From: Actinomucor elegans | Lineage: Eukaryota; Mucoromycota; Mucoromycetes; Mucorales; Mucoraceae | Reading direction: 5' to 3' | DNA length: 64,000 bases | Assembly: GCA_026027325.1 (NCBI GenBank) | Contig: JAMSLZ010000001.1 | Span: 124,001 to 188,000, forward strand | Part shown: one piece after another, positions 28,413 to 40,584 of the stretch | Layout of the letters: the number at the start of each line of letters is the position of its first letter | Numbering within the stretch: position 1 is the stretch's first letter | Notes under the pieces: generated by a model | Database searches by the model: none | What the model was told of the DNA's origin: nothing | What the model saw: only the letters and a program-made list of their open reading frames with translations | Made by a program: the position numbers and the translations under genes

Positions 28413-28679
28413 ATGAATATAAGCGTGTATACGACAGGGTTTATTGAAGATGAAAGCAAGGTCTGTTCAGCCAGAAGTAGTACGGTAGCAAATTGGGTAA
28501 AAGAGACCATGAAAAACGCTGGTGTGGATACTAAGCTATATGGACCACACAGTATACGGTCCGCCTCAAGTACCAAGGCTGTTGAACGTGGTTACACAAT
28601 TGAAGAAGTTAAAGAGCATGCAAATTGGAGTAGGAACACACAAACATTCTGTTGTATTCCACCTACTATTTTGCATCGA
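28413..28679 (+). pseudogene. Tyrosine recombinase fragment (DIRS/Crypton-like)
   Basis: The frame encodes about 85 residues resembling the C-terminal catalytic domain of eukaryotic tyrosine recombinases: SSTVANWVKETMKNAGVD, then YGPHSIRSASSTKAVERG (the HxxR box) and KEHANWSRNTQTF. The tyrosine region after TQTF is in another frame (TYYF just before 28679), so one indel is likely. The gene is then cut at 28682 by a solo LTR with duplication GACAT. Such recombinases are carried by DIRS-type and Crypton elements, both known in Mucoromycota. The 5' part and other element parts were not found. Confidence 0.7.
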
Positions 28680-28719
28680 CATTGTGGTGAAATCCACATA
28701 TATCATTCTACATTATATT

Positions 28720-28978
28720 GAAGAACAATTCAAATTAAAAGATGTATCTATTATTTTTTTTTATTTTTTTCACTTCTAATTTTATATATTAATATAATTA
28801 TAATTATACTTCGGATTTAAAATACCCCTAGTTTCGTACCAGCCACATATGTACGAGAACCTTTCTCTAAGAGAAAGAACCATAAAGAGTCGCGGTGCAA
28901 GTTTTTTTGCAACTTACACCTTAAAAACTAATACAAAATTAAAAAAATATATACAATAATGGAGTTTAATGGATTCTC
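28720..28978. mobile_element. Small non-autonomous element (259 bp), ATT duplication
   Basis: Compared with the empty LTR copy at 14146-14430, 259 bp are inserted with ATT duplicated (28717-28719, 28979-28981). Ends begin GAAGAAC and, on the other strand, GAGAATCC, a weak inverted repeat. It contains the stretch AGTTTTTTTGCAACTTACAC, similar to one in the insertion at 29183-29584. No coding capacity. The 3-bp duplication suits a Harbinger-like MITE. Confidence 0.75.
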
Positions 28979-29182
28979 ATTAAAAAGACGGGATTCATTT
29001 AATAACTATCCATCAAAAGAGGGAGTTTTGAATCACCGCTGAAAATACAATTAATGAAGAATGAACATAGATTAAAAAGACCTTTGATTGTTACTAAGAG
29101 ACCATTTCTTTGGAAGTATAAATACAAGAGATACAAGCTAGATAGAAAAACTTAACTCACTTTGAATCAATAAAACCCCATA

Positions 29183-29584
29183 GAGCAACGTTAAAAATAA
29201 AAAAAAAATAAAAATTAGTTTTTAAATTAAATAGTGTTTTTTGTAATTATATTTTTTTTTGTTTAACACTTTTTTATTGTAATTTTTGAAAGTTTGGTAA
29301 TTAACGTAAAAATAAGAAATTGCAATAATTATGCAAAACTTATAAAGATTAAACTTTTATATTACTTTTCAATACAATTAAACTTTTTTTTTCATAATAT
29401 TTCACACCAGATCGAAACCCTGTTGTGCGACAATTTTTTTCTTTTAAAATTGATTAAAAAGCACGTCGTAAGTTTTTTAGCAACTTACAACTTGATAAAT
29501 AAAGAAAACTATATAATTTTAATTTAATAATATAAAAATAATTATAATATATATATTAATTATTAATGATATGTAATGTAGCTC
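29183..29584. mobile_element. Small non-autonomous element (402 bp), ATA duplication
   Basis: 402 bp inserted in the same LTR with ATA duplicated (29180-29182, 29585-29587). Ends are GAGCAAC and, reversed, GAGCTAC. The content is very AT-rich with an inner hairpin GTAAGTT ... AACTTAC near 29468-29490. No convincing gene. Like transposon D its termini start GAG and it makes a 3-bp duplication, so D-like transposases could have moved it; this is inference. Confidence 0.75.
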
Positions 29585-29780
29585 ATAAAACGGTTCTAAC
29601 TGATTCACTGGCTTTTTATTCAATTTTTACCGCAGACATAATAGTAAGGAATCAACTGTTCATTTATGTCATACACGGACTCTATCTGATAATCCAATCA
29701 GATTAACGAGGCCTACATAAATACAAGCGATGTGTCATCCTTAGAACTATTAGCCAATAATCATTACAAGAAACACGCGG

Positions 29781-30183
29781 TGTAGTGATTATAGACCTTA
29801 TATGATATTGACACCCCGATTAACTAACTCAGCTATAAAAGGCGACCATTGATCTTCAGCCCTAGGCTAGTATAATATATAAACCTTCCGCATTAAGGTA
29901 CTAGGCAATTAGTGATTGACACTAACCAAGATCAAGAACAAGAAATACTTAGCCATGGTTATCTTGGCTTGAATATAGAGAACAAAACCATGAATCAATT
30001 ATACCCTACATAATCTAACCACTAAGATACATTCGCTATTGCAAATGATCTAAGCTAGAAAACATATAAATACAGAGTAAAACTCATAACTAGAAAACTA
30101 TCTCATTATCAATAAACTAGAAGCCTACTTGGTTTATCAAAGACTTGCTCTAGTTATACATTTCATACCTTACAAACATTACA
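29781..30183. repeat. Solo LTR W
   Basis: 403 bp with TG...CA ends (TGTAGTGATTATAG ... TTACAAACATTACA) flanked by CGCGG (29776-29780, 30184-30188). It includes a polyadenylation-like AATAAA (CAATAAACTAG). Not similar to the other LTR families here. Confidence 0.85.
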
Positions 30184-30188
30184 CGCGG

Positions 30189-30894
30189 CATCATACTATC
30201 GAGTAGTATTGAGTGTATCTCAAGATAAGACCTGAATATCGAATAACGCGTGGATTATACAACTACAACAATGCGTGGTTGAAAGGCTTATTAGCGGCTG
30301 CTGGGATTGGTCTCCATTGTACGGCCATGCGTGCTGATAGATTGAATGCTACACTATTAAGCTCTGATGAAATGTATATAAAGAAGACTTGATTTTGAAT
30401 TGTGAATAAAGATTAGAATAACTTTTACTATCAGGATAGCTGATTCCATTTACTGTCTATTCTTTTATTATTGTATTTTAAATTATATCCTTCGTCTTTA
30501 GCACCGGATATAACAACAACTCAAAAACCTTTTTTAACTTGCAACACCCTCCCTAAAAAAAAAAAAAATTGAATTATATTTAGCCTTTGAAAGATATAGG
30601 AAAGAAAAGGGTTTCAAATTTTTATTTATATTTATATGAAAATAAAGCGTGGCTCTGAGAGCATTTACCACATTTTCAGCCTTCGCTTCGGCAACATTTT
30701 GATTTCTGAAAATAGTGTATTCGTATTTTCATTATAATAACTGGCCAATAGTGAATGGGGTTTGAATTCGATTTAACTGGTTTAAGGGCAGCTGTGTTTC
30801 AGTAGTTGATGGAACAAACTGCGGTCACAATGCTCACGTAAAATGCAAAAAAAGCATATTTTCCCATTTTTTATCCACTTTTATTTCATATACA
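30189..30894. other. Transition from repeat nest to genes, no gene seen
   Basis: Near 30275-30390 the plus strand can be read for about 37 codons (WLKGLLAAAGIGLHCTAMRA) before a stop. This might be recombinase debris but is too short to call. Then follow AT-rich sequence and the TFB3 promoter. Confidence 0.4.
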
Positions 30895-32206
30895 ATGGCA
30901 AGCACATTAAGAAATCAAACGCTCATGATTGGAAAGACAGGTTCTTCTGTCGTATCTTTCCAAGTAATTTTAGCAAAAAGAATGCAAAGCTTCGCTAATT
31001 CACTTGCTAAACAAAAGCGTTTTTTCTTATAAATAGGAGGAAGATGCTCAATGTCCTGTATGTAAAAGTGATAAATACCTTACACCTAATTTGAAACTGC
31101 TTGTATCGCCTTGCTTTCATAAAATGTATGCGTTATAGATCAAAAACTACTGAGATTTATTTGCTAACTCAATTAATGCCTTAGGTGCGAGTCTTGCATT
31201 GATCGCTTGTTTAGTGCTGGCCCAGCACCCTGTCCCATTTGCCAACAAGTATTAAGAAAGCATCAATTTATGTCCCAAATCTTTGAAGATCTTGCAGTAG
31301 AAAAAGAAGTTCGTATACGTAAAAGAGTCGCTAGAGTGTAAGTTGAGCAGAGAAAAAACGAGCACGCAAGCGCAGCATTTTTTGATTTGGTTTACAGATT
31401 TAACAAGAGAGCTGAAGATTTTCCAAGTCTAAGAGCATACAATGATTATCTAGAGATGGTAGAGGATATAAGTAAGTGCGTAAGCTGACTGAATGAATGA
31501 TATGTCTAAACTAGTTTCAATATAAAAAGCCTTTAATTTAATGAATGAAGTGGATGTGGCAGAAACCGAAGCCAGGATTGCAGCGTACAAGATGGAGAAC
31601 GAGGATAGCATCGCAGCAAACCAAGCAAAAAATATGAATGAAAAACGATTCAGAAACTATCAAGATGAAATAGAGAAACAAGAGAGAGAGCAAAAGAGAG
31701 AAGAGTATCTACAGCAATTAGAAGAAGAGAGAAAATTAAAAGAGATGGAGAAAACTGATATTATTACAGAACTGGCTACGACCAACAAATCTGCGCAAGC
31801 TGTTATACAGACAAGGCAAGCAACTTCATTAAAGAGGTCTTCGGCACTTAGACAGCTGCAACAACAGAATAACGATTCAAGAGCCAACAAAATGTATATG
31901 CCATCTTGGATCACAACTGCCATGGATACAGAGGCAGAAATGAAAGAATCTGAAGCGAGAGATTTCGATCCATTATCATTACAGTATGAATATACTTCGG
32001 GATATACAGTCAGAGAGAACTATATTGATCCGTATGTATACATATATTATGCAATTGTATTTATTACTCATCATAAAACAAATAGATCTACCGAATACCT
32101 TCATAACAATAAGCAAGCAAGAGCAGGTGGTTATGCTCCAAAATACGCACATCAGCGTGCCTTAATGTCTGCTTTCACTGGTGTTCTATGTCAACCTGTT
32201 GAATAA
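30895..32206 (+). CDS. TFB3: TFIIH/CAK assembly factor Tfb3 (MAT1)
   Basis: Six exons: 30895-30963, 31037-31125, 31185-31337, 31398-31471, 31530-32031 and 32086-32206, all with GT-AG introns, giving 335 residues. A C3HC4 RING finger fills about residues 29-75 (CPVCKSDKY, PNLKLLVSPCFHKMC, ESCIDRLF, CPICQQ), the hallmark of Tfb3/MAT1. The linker KRVARVFNKRAEDFPSL and the long coiled coil (about 140-220, rich in Glu, Lys and Arg) follow. The C-terminal part (GGYAPKYAHQRALMSAFTG) is the region known to bind cyclin H/Kin28. The protein joins the CDK-activating kinase to TFIIH in the nucleus for promoter escape and DNA repair. Length is normal. It is the first host gene after the repeat nest. Confidence 0.93.
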
Positions 32207-32395
32207 AAAGCACTTTAATTATATATAGAATCAACAGACTAGCAAGAGAATAGAGTAGGTTCTTTAACATGATCACCCTTGTATAACACAACTTAGACGG
32301 TATTTCATACCAAGATATGACAAGTACATTCTAGTTGGAAATACGCGTATACTTTTTAAATGAGGAAAATTCAGGTCTAAGTCATATAAAACAGA

Positions 32396-32962
32396 TCAGT
32401 TTGATGTATTATGTCTCTGGGATGGCAGGTTTTTACCTTTGATATCAACGTAGATTCCTATAGTTATATGATTAGGGCTATGAAGAAAAAAGGATGGATA
32501 TCATAGTGTACCTCCCAGTGTAAAAGCCTGTTCTATTTTATAATGGTTATTCGATTGAAAAGGTATCCACTTGTTGTCTCGAAAAAATAACCAAGTAATC
32601 TCTTGTGGGTAATCGTGAAGTGATTCAGATGTACTGCGATCTTTCGACTCGGTTTGGGGTGGTAGACACTCACGTGTATCCACTATAGATGGTGGAGAGT
32701 TGCTGTTATTTGGTGTTAGAGGTAACCGACTATTACCGTTGCTATAGTATATTGCAGGATATTGCTGCTGATCCATTATATTATATTTCCCGGGTTTTGC
32801 AGTAACTGATATGCTGTTCAATACTATTATTATTGGTGCTACAGCGGCTAAGACTATTAGTCTTTTGGTATTGATGAATGAAAAGGCGTATTGTCTTTCA
32901 CTAATAGTATAGAAGCGTAAAGAAAAAGAGGAAAATAAAGCCCACCAAAAAGACCCAAACAA
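32396..32962 (-). CDS. Small membrane protein with WWE-like C-terminus
   Basis: Two exons, 32512-32962 and 32396-32457, with a 54-bp intron, give 170 residues. One hydrophobic segment lies near residues 35-53 (LIVLAAVAPIIIVLNSISV). A polar, Ser/Pro/Asn-rich middle follows. The C-terminal part (ITWLFFRDNKWIPFQ, then IEQAFTLGG and IYVDIKG across the splice) has the Trp-x-PF and IE-x-A pattern of a WWE domain, known to bind poly-ADP-ribose or to sit in phospholipases. The exact function is unknown. The match is short, so the domain is only suggested. It is convergent with TFB3, 189 bp away. Confidence 0.6.
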
Positions 32963-33869
32963 AAGCTGAGATCATGTAGCACAGGTTGGCCTTTTTTTAT
33001 TCTTTGTTACATATATGCAATTGAATATAACATGTATTTTGGAATTTCTTATAATATAGATGCCTTAAAGAATAGTAATCCAATTATACTTGCTTAAAAA
33101 AATGTTATAGTTTACGTGTAAAACCAATCATAGTTTCCTACGACGAAGATCAGCTAGTACACTTGATTACTATTGATAAAATATATCCAATGATCTGTTT
33201 GTTATGTGATCTTTACCGTTTTAAGACTAAGTATGCTTTCCTGACGTTATTGAGGAAAGTCCTTCAAACCATGTAATCTATTCATAAACAACAAATCGAT
33301 ATTATAATTAAATTTTCGGGATACGTTCAGAACAAAAACCACTCATTTTAACAAACTAGCGCTTATAATACATCAACACAGAAACCTGCAAGCGATGTAT
33401 TTGGAGTAACAATCTCTTTTTACTTTTCTTACAAAATATGCATTTCGCAAGAGAACCAGTTCTTTTATATAACTTTTATTAGATACACACACAAAAAAAA
33501 AAAAAAATGCGTGTCGCATGCTACACTGATTTCTAGTTTTCGACGCGTAATTTCCAGATTAAAAGTGCATACAGTCATGAATAAGTTTTGCTGTGTGATG
33601 GGGAGTATTTTACAAGTCTTCCTTTTGATTAGCTCTCATTACAAGAAAAAAGTTGGTGTAGTTTCGTGGCTTCCATGTAATAACATTGCATTCTCATTAA
33701 AATATGGAATTATTATTAAACATATTTACAATGACTACATCAAAAGAAAGTGATATTATGCACTGCCTTTTATTAAGCAAATATTATATTGACAATACAT
33801 ATCATTAGGCTTATTGGGCAGTATTCAAATCCTTTGTAGATTTGAAATGTATTATTTATAATAAAAATT
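32963..33869. other. Intergenic, no gene seen
   Basis: AT-rich; short frames only, none with family features. A 13-base A run lies near 33495. Confidence 0.5.
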
Positions 33870-34330
33870 CTAGTGTTCTTGTAATAAATGATAAAATGCC
33901 TTTTTTACATGTCCTTGGAGGCAGTTAGAAGACTTATAACTCCATTCTGGCTGTAAGATAGCCATAAAAGGCCAAATGCCCACGCAATCTCGCATGAACT
34001 CCAGATCATAGTAAAGATCTACAACTATATTCAGCAATTGAGTCGCTAAATTCAACTTGTACCCTCTAGTAACCTTCTTCTAAAGTTATTTCTTTGTTTA
34101 ATATTGCCACCTTGTATAGCATATACTTGGAGAGCTGTCAATGCTTGATCACCTAAGGTGCGACACAACACATGATACAATCATCAACCGTTTCATCTGG
34201 AAGGGTTTTTTTTTGTATTAATTCATGCATTTGTTCTTTTGAGATATTCTCCCTTAGTTTGGTTTGGGTAACATACATAGAGTACGGTGGGAGCAATGAT
34301 AGAGCTGAAAATGCGGTGGTGTTGTTTATG
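33870..34330 (-). pseudogene. Degenerate unrecognised gene
   Basis: Three minus-strand frames seem to be parts of one protein joined by small indels. From about 34325: LLPPYSMYVTQTK ... LPDETVDDCIMC; then in another frame RTLGDQALTALQVYAIQGGN ... RRRLLEGT (stop at 34052); then in a third frame LNLATQLLNIVVDLYYDLEF ... FYHLLQEH (stop at 33870). The composition is that of real protein rather than chance AT-rich frames, and the frames abut without gaps. I do not recognise the family. It could be a dead host gene or transposon debris. Confidence 0.4.
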
Positions 34331-34339
34331 CACTAATCA

Positions 34340-36364
34340 TATTCTCTTTCTTTACTTGAAGCTATGATTCAATTGTTCCAAAATGCTCTCTTGGATAGTA
34401 GTATTAGTCTTGATTTTCAAGGGGATGCTAAAGGGTTTATTTCATTCCCATGCATGGCTCACAGGAAGAACTTGCTTTGTATTTGTATTGCATATGTACT
34501 TAAAATTGGGTATATGGCTTTAGAAAGAAGGAAGAGGGAGATGAAACAAGATTTTTTTTTAAATTTTGAAATCAACCATTCATTTCTGAACGCTTTTTAG
34601 AAAACATGATAAACCACAACCCTGCCATTTGCAGATATCCTGAGCAAAGTGCGCGAGAAAAAGAAACTCGACGATTCCAATCGCGATTTAGTCATTAAGG
34701 CTAAATAGCAGTGTTTGTTTGATTGCTTATACAGGTAATATTCTAGAGTATGGTTTCAATATATTTTCATTTATAAATTAAAACAACATATACATAAGCT
34801 GGGAATAATAAACAAAGGTTACATTTGAGAAGCAAATGCGGTTTGCTATCATAACATCATAACCGGGCAGCCTTGTAGTTGACCTATAAGCTTAAATGAA
34901 AATCATACGAACGAATAAAAAGTTAGTAACTAGCGGATATAATTACTTTGAGTTATTTGTACGCTTCATAGAAATAACATTTTACCATGGAAAAAAGTGT
35001 ATCAATATATCATCAAAACGAATTTTGAAACTGTTAAAATCCGTGTACCAATTAAAGCTCAACTATATTCGCTGCGTTTTCGTTGTGTTTGTTTCACCAT
35101 GCAACTCAATGTAATTTAATGATATTCGATATTGGCTAAGCGATACGAAAACTACACCAAACACAACTAAATTTCAATTCTTTTTCCCTAGTGACTTGAA
35201 ATTCCCTTGATGAAATTCAACTGCAATAGAAACTAGAGATATACCTTTGATATTATGCAAAATTATACAATTTAACGAGGTTTTCTGATAAATCTATTTT
35301 CAAATCGATGTGATACTTATGCAATTCCGACAACAGTTCATTTTTATTCTCTGGAGGATGATCCTTATTTCTGTGCTCTTGTAAAGTTCACGCAATTCGA
35401 TTGAAGGTTTGAATGTTTTTCAAACTACATTAAAAAATATATTACCAAGGTGTATTACTGTTGATTTATAGAGCAATATTTGATGATGTAAAGTTTTAAC
35501 ACCTGAGCTTGGAAATTATTTTAATATGATTTGTTATTTCAACGCGTAAGATATCAGTTAATTTCAATCAAAAATTACATGTTATAAATGAGCTACTTGA
35601 ATCCGATAAAGTTTACACTATGCACCAATGCCTTTATTACTTTTTTTTATTTTTATTTTTTACATTCATAATCTTTGACGTTTCGTGGCTGCAATGTTTC
35701 ATGGGCTAAACAAGTTAAGGTTAACATGTTTTTGAGATATCCGCGTAAGAATAGCATTAATAATCAAAATTGGCCTTTACAGATATGTGCAAGAGACGAA
35801 AAACTCACTTTATTAAACAGTGAATGGAGTAGTAAAAATTGATAATCTTGTAGACTGTTATTACGCTTACGATTATAAAGATTTTATAGAAATGAGAACC
35901 TTACTCGAGGATTGCAGTGGCGATCAACCTCCACCAGCGAGGTTCCCTTTTGTGGAGTCCATACCAGAAAAATATATTAGATTAAAAAGTCTATTACCTT
36001 ATTCAATACTATAGGTGCTGTGACCTATTCAACACATCAGGCACTTGTGTAGCGATCTAGACGTTATTCAGATCGAAGCGTATTCACATTTGTTACATGA
36101 ATTGTCTCAATAGTGTTATTAAATACCAATGAAAATTTTCCCTATTGATTTGCATGCGTGATATATTAAATTTCCTACTAGTAACTTTTGACTATCTGGT
36201 AAAGCCATCCGTGCAAAGAATCAAACAAAGCTAACAGGAAAGTACTTTTAATGTTTGATTTCAATTCTATCTAAACAGTACACGACGTTGGTGATAGTAA
36301 TGAAGTATAAGAATGATGAAACTGGCTTTTCATTTTCTTCTTCTTTTTCTGCTTATGAGAGCAA
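34340..36364. other. Intergenic with short coding traces
   Basis: Two stretches look like protein: 34636-34709 (plus, ILSKVREKKKLDDSNRDLVI then a stop, preceded by an AG acceptor) and 35820-36014 (plus, MRTLLEDCSGDQPPPARFPF ... stop), the latter without its own ATG. Both may be remnants or isolated exons. Nothing else is seen. Confidence 0.35.
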
Positions 36365-38358
36365 ATGCAATTCCTTCATAATGACAAGAGGTTGGATAAT
36401 CCAACTGATCAAAGAATATCGCGTTATTTGCGCAAATCTACAGTAAAGAATAACGTGTCAAATGATATTACAGTGGACATATCAAGTCCAGCACCCTTAG
36501 CGATGATCCCATACGAATTGAAAACCTACCCTCAAGCATGGGTTGCTCTGTTGCTATTGGTTTTGCTTAGGACTGCAGTCTCAGTGTTCCAATTCACCTT
36601 TAGCGTGGTGCCTACAATTACAAGTCAGTACTTTGACGTTTCCTTATCAGCAGTCAATTGGTTAGCCAATGTCCAATGCATCATTTATGTGGTGATGAGC
36701 TTTTTCACTGGACTCATCTTTGAGAAGCTTGGAGTTAAACGATCTGTAATCTACACAAATACTTGACTAAGTTGTTTTTTTTAAGTTTGGTCGACCCTTG
36801 TATACTAATTTTCATGTTTTCCGTTATATGTTGTGCAAAAAGATTATGGCTTCTGGATTCTTGTGTGCTTTAGGCGCTTCTATTCGATGTATTGCCGCAA
36901 AGACCTACCCCCCCTCATATATTCTGACTATGATAGGTCAAGTAGTAGGTGGTTCGGCGTCTCCATTAGCCTTAAATATCATGACAATGGTAAGGTTGTT
37001 GTATATAGATAGAATACGTATTTACCTGTTTATATAAGTTTGCTTCCACTTGGTTCACTGATAATCTACGTGCTACAGCCGGCATGTTTGTTGGTAAGTG
37101 TTCATTCCAGAGCAAATATATCTAAATAGAATTAATGAAATCTCTACCTAGCATCTAATTATGGCGCTATTCTTGTCATGTTTGTAATACCTTCAATTAC
37201 AGTAGACGCTACTTACATTCCTATGGTGGTAATGCTTATTGACAAAGCTGAATAGATGCGATATTTACCATATTATCTTCTAGTTGAATCTTGTAGCTGG
37301 GTTTACTGTTCTAGTGTTTGTTCCTCTATTGTTCATGCCGCACAGGCCACCAACACCACCAACACGGGTACAAGAAGCGGACCGGCCTTCATTCTTTGAC
37401 GGTCTACGAATTCTATCTAGAAATTTCAATTTCTGGATTCTGTTTCTAATCCAAGCATTTAATGTAGGCACTAGTGTTGCATTTTGTGCCTTGTTCGCGC
37501 AAATCTTGAGCCCTCATGGCTATACCAATCAAGAGGCTGGTCAATTGAATGCGCTTGCTTTCTTTGCTGGTACTTTGGGATGCTGTAAGATAACAAGCAC
37601 GTAGCGGAAAGAGAGACACTTACTTTTCCTGTAGCTGTTTCAGGGCCTGTATTGGATTTAACGAAACAACACAAGCTTTTTCTTAGGCTAATATCGCCTA
37701 TGGTCTTTGTTACTGCATTAGCTTTCATATTTTTAGGTAAACTAGTTTCTCAGAATGCTTTTAGGTATAACTAATAATATGTTACAGTCAAGAAAGATTC
37801 TTTTGCTTCAGTATTGTTTGTCACAGCACTCAATCAATTCTTTTTGTCATTCTTGGTGCCTGTGGTAATTGAGCTTGGATCAGAAAGTAGGTACCACAAT
37901 TGTATTGGTACATACACTAATCGTAAATAGCATCTTATCCTGTTGCTGAAGCTACAACTAACTCGATCCTCTGGCAAGGAGCACAGCTGTTTGGATTTAT
38001 CTTTGTATTAATCATGGATGCAACCCGCAGTAGCGCAGACGCAATACCACCTAATAACATGACAAATGCCCTCATTTTCCAAGCGGCACTTACAGGAGCA
38101 GTTATGCTGTTATCGTTCGTCTACAGTGGTAAAATGGCGAGATCAGAAGCAAATGCTTGGGAACAGGACGCATTAAAAAGAATGGCTGAGATCGAAGACA
38201 GTAAAGCCAAAGATCATCTTTCACATCCATTATCCACTGTATTTGGAGTCACTTTAACAGACTCGACGCCTGCTCAGGAGGACGATAGACCAATAATATT
38301 GATAAAAGATAGACATCATACTCAAAGTGATAGTGTAAAGTCACAAGATCTCTGTTAA
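36365..38358 (+). CDS. Major facilitator transporter, FLVCR-like (SLC49)
   Basis: Eight exons (36365-36745, 36843-36989, 37039-37093, 37152-37228, 37284-37584, 37635-37736, 37788-37886, 37931-38358) give 529 residues in one frame. About 12 membrane segments can be counted. Family signals are VNWLANVQCIIYVVMSFFTG (TM2-3), LGASIRCIAAKTY, a glycine-rich GQVVGG segment before FASTWFTDNLRATAGMF, and a central loop PHRPPTPPTRVQEADRPSFF. These match FLVCR/SLC49 transporters, whose animal members carry haem or choline across the plasma membrane. Substrate here is unknown. The acceptor of exon 6 could also be 9 bases later. A low-complexity hydrophilic tail ends the protein. The start ATG is the first in frame. 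Confidence 0.85.
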
Positions 38359-40553
38359 TAGCAAAAATACCTTGGTGCATTTTTTTCAATAAAAAAACTC
38401 CCATTTTTGACCTCGGGACCTTCACGATTTATTTGTTTTTGCCACGAAAACTATACGGAAGATCAGAATCTAGTAGATCCGAGGTAATGTCGTGTAACAA
38501 CCTCAGCCAGTTGAGGTTAATGTTGGCATGGTCAAATAGTGCAATTTCAGAAAGGGATTATGTACTTAAAATTGTACAATAAAATACTGCAGGAACGCTG
38601 CAGAATGCCCTGAAAATAAAATCAAGTTCAATCTGGCCTTGAGTACTGAGAAACTGTTGCAAGTTATTTCAAACAGTAGCACAAGCTATTAGATTATCAA
38701 TCTCATGCTTATTACTAGAATTGGATATGAATTAAAATATCAGCAACAATCTGAATAAGTACTGATATTCATATCGCCAACCACCATTTTTTTTTCATCT
38801 TAGTATTGTATCTGCACTTGTCATGGTATACATTGGCTCATTCTCGTTTTGCTTGTTAGCTTGGTACTGTTATTATTGCTAATACCTGAAGAGTATAATC
38901 TATTGGCTGAGTGGAATTGATATATTAGTCCTCCATGGCATAATTTACGGCAAAATATTAATCAATACATTGAGGGATCAAGCTGTTTCTCAGAAAATAG
39001 ATAGAGAAATGCACTTTTCTAATAAACGAACTGTTCTAATAATGCACCAAGTTCAGCAGCAAGAACAATAAAACTCCGATGACGTACTGTTTTGTATTTC
39101 TGATATTTTATATCACTATTTAATAGAAAAATTAAATTCTCCGTAAATGATATTAACTGTAGGAAACTCTAGTTTGCATTCAGCATATTGTATTGTACAA
39201 TTTCTCTTTTTTTTTGGTATCAATACTGAGGGAAAAGAAAAAAAAAAAGAATTGGAATTACAATGCCACAGATTGACAGAGAGTACTAATCTATTGATTA
39301 TAGATCTCTGTAGATCTCTCCGCCGATTCCGGCCCAATGTTGCCTCTGCTTTATAGTTCACGCACATAGTAGGCTGCTACATGTTTCAAAGCTTTAAACT
39401 AATTCCAAATTTTTAATTGACTTCAATGCCTTGTTCCTGTTTGTTCATTTTCATTTTGATTAACTAAATGAGGATCATGACACCCTCTGTGCGGTTGTAA
39501 AAGCCCATAGCTTGTTTCGAATTCATGCTATAAATGAAAAGTTTACCCATTATTATAACTGATCCAAAGCACTGGTATTTAGTTGAAAAACCCATCACTA
39601 AATCAAATATCACTAACTGCATAAATCGCAGGACCAATCGCTTGGAGAAGAATCAGAACGAACCAATTGGTCTGCATACCTAAAAGTTAGTATCTTGCCT
39701 TCCGGCATCAAACTGGTTAATTAAAACCAAAATTTTGTTTTCACATTCATGGAGAAAGTTTTATTAATAGGCAAGATGCATATTAGAAAGCCTAATCAAA
39801 GTTGAAAACGACCTTATCTACTTATCATGAGGGTGCGTTTCACCCAAGAGTTACAGATGTCAGTATGATACCTGTTCAACCATGGATTTGTGACCTAATA
39901 GCAACATCATTTCGTGACTTTTTTCGAAACAAAACATGACTCTACTATACAGCATCAGTTGTGTAAACTTGACACATTAACAATATCACAAGAATACATT
40001 GGCTAGTAATCCTTTAATCTTTAGCAGCAAAAGTGCAAATTTGTATTTAGAATATATAAGCCTTAATAACTCAGGCGGTCTTACCAAATGCAATTCACCT
40101 ACATTTGTAACCTTGCCAGTCAAACAACAAAGAATATATGACGGGCAAAGTATTATCCCAACCACCAATTGTAAAATACTTTGGTCTAAAGTCATCATCA
40201 CGTCTATTAAAGCAGCTGCTTATTGAAACGACGCGACCTTGATAAGGAATAACGCGCTTTTAGTGAAGCTCTAAAATATCCCAATGAAAAATAAAAGCTG
40301 TACCTATATACAGGATCCACTTATCTATCAGTCAATTGATACTATTATCCAACAAGTGATACGGTCCTATCTCTCGTTTATGAGGAATTTCGAACCAGCC
40401 AATCATAGATATATTGATTGTAGATCTAGATTCTGGACACTTGTGAAACAAACTCGCCATTTTGTTTGTATACTTGAATAGTTGAAATGCTGATCTTGTA
40501 CTTGAACGCTATATAACTGATTGATAGAAAGTATGATTCCAAGATGATGAACT

Positions 40554-40584
<31 letters not shown>

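Larger units (their letters stand above)
28683..29634 (+). repeat. Solo LTR, TGTGGTGAAAT family, copy 3, with two insertions
   Basis: Ends TGTGGTGAAATCC and TTTTTACCGCA, flanked by GACAT (28678-28682, 29635-29639). It is 952 bp; subtracting two insertions (259 and 402 bp) and their 3-bp duplications leaves exactly 285 bp, the length of copy 1 at 14146-14430, with near-identical sequence. Confidence 0.92.

Noticed and set aside
29667..30510. Another LTR from TGTCATACACGG to GGATATAACA around LTR W
   Set aside because: TG...CA-like ends can be chosen, but no target duplication supports them.
34364..34600. 78-codon plus-strand frame
   Set aside because: Composition drifts and no homology is recognised; at most a remnant.
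39986..40226. Overlapping frames of 71 and 75 codons on both strands
   Set aside because: No ATG of good context, no splice partners, no family motif; likely chance.
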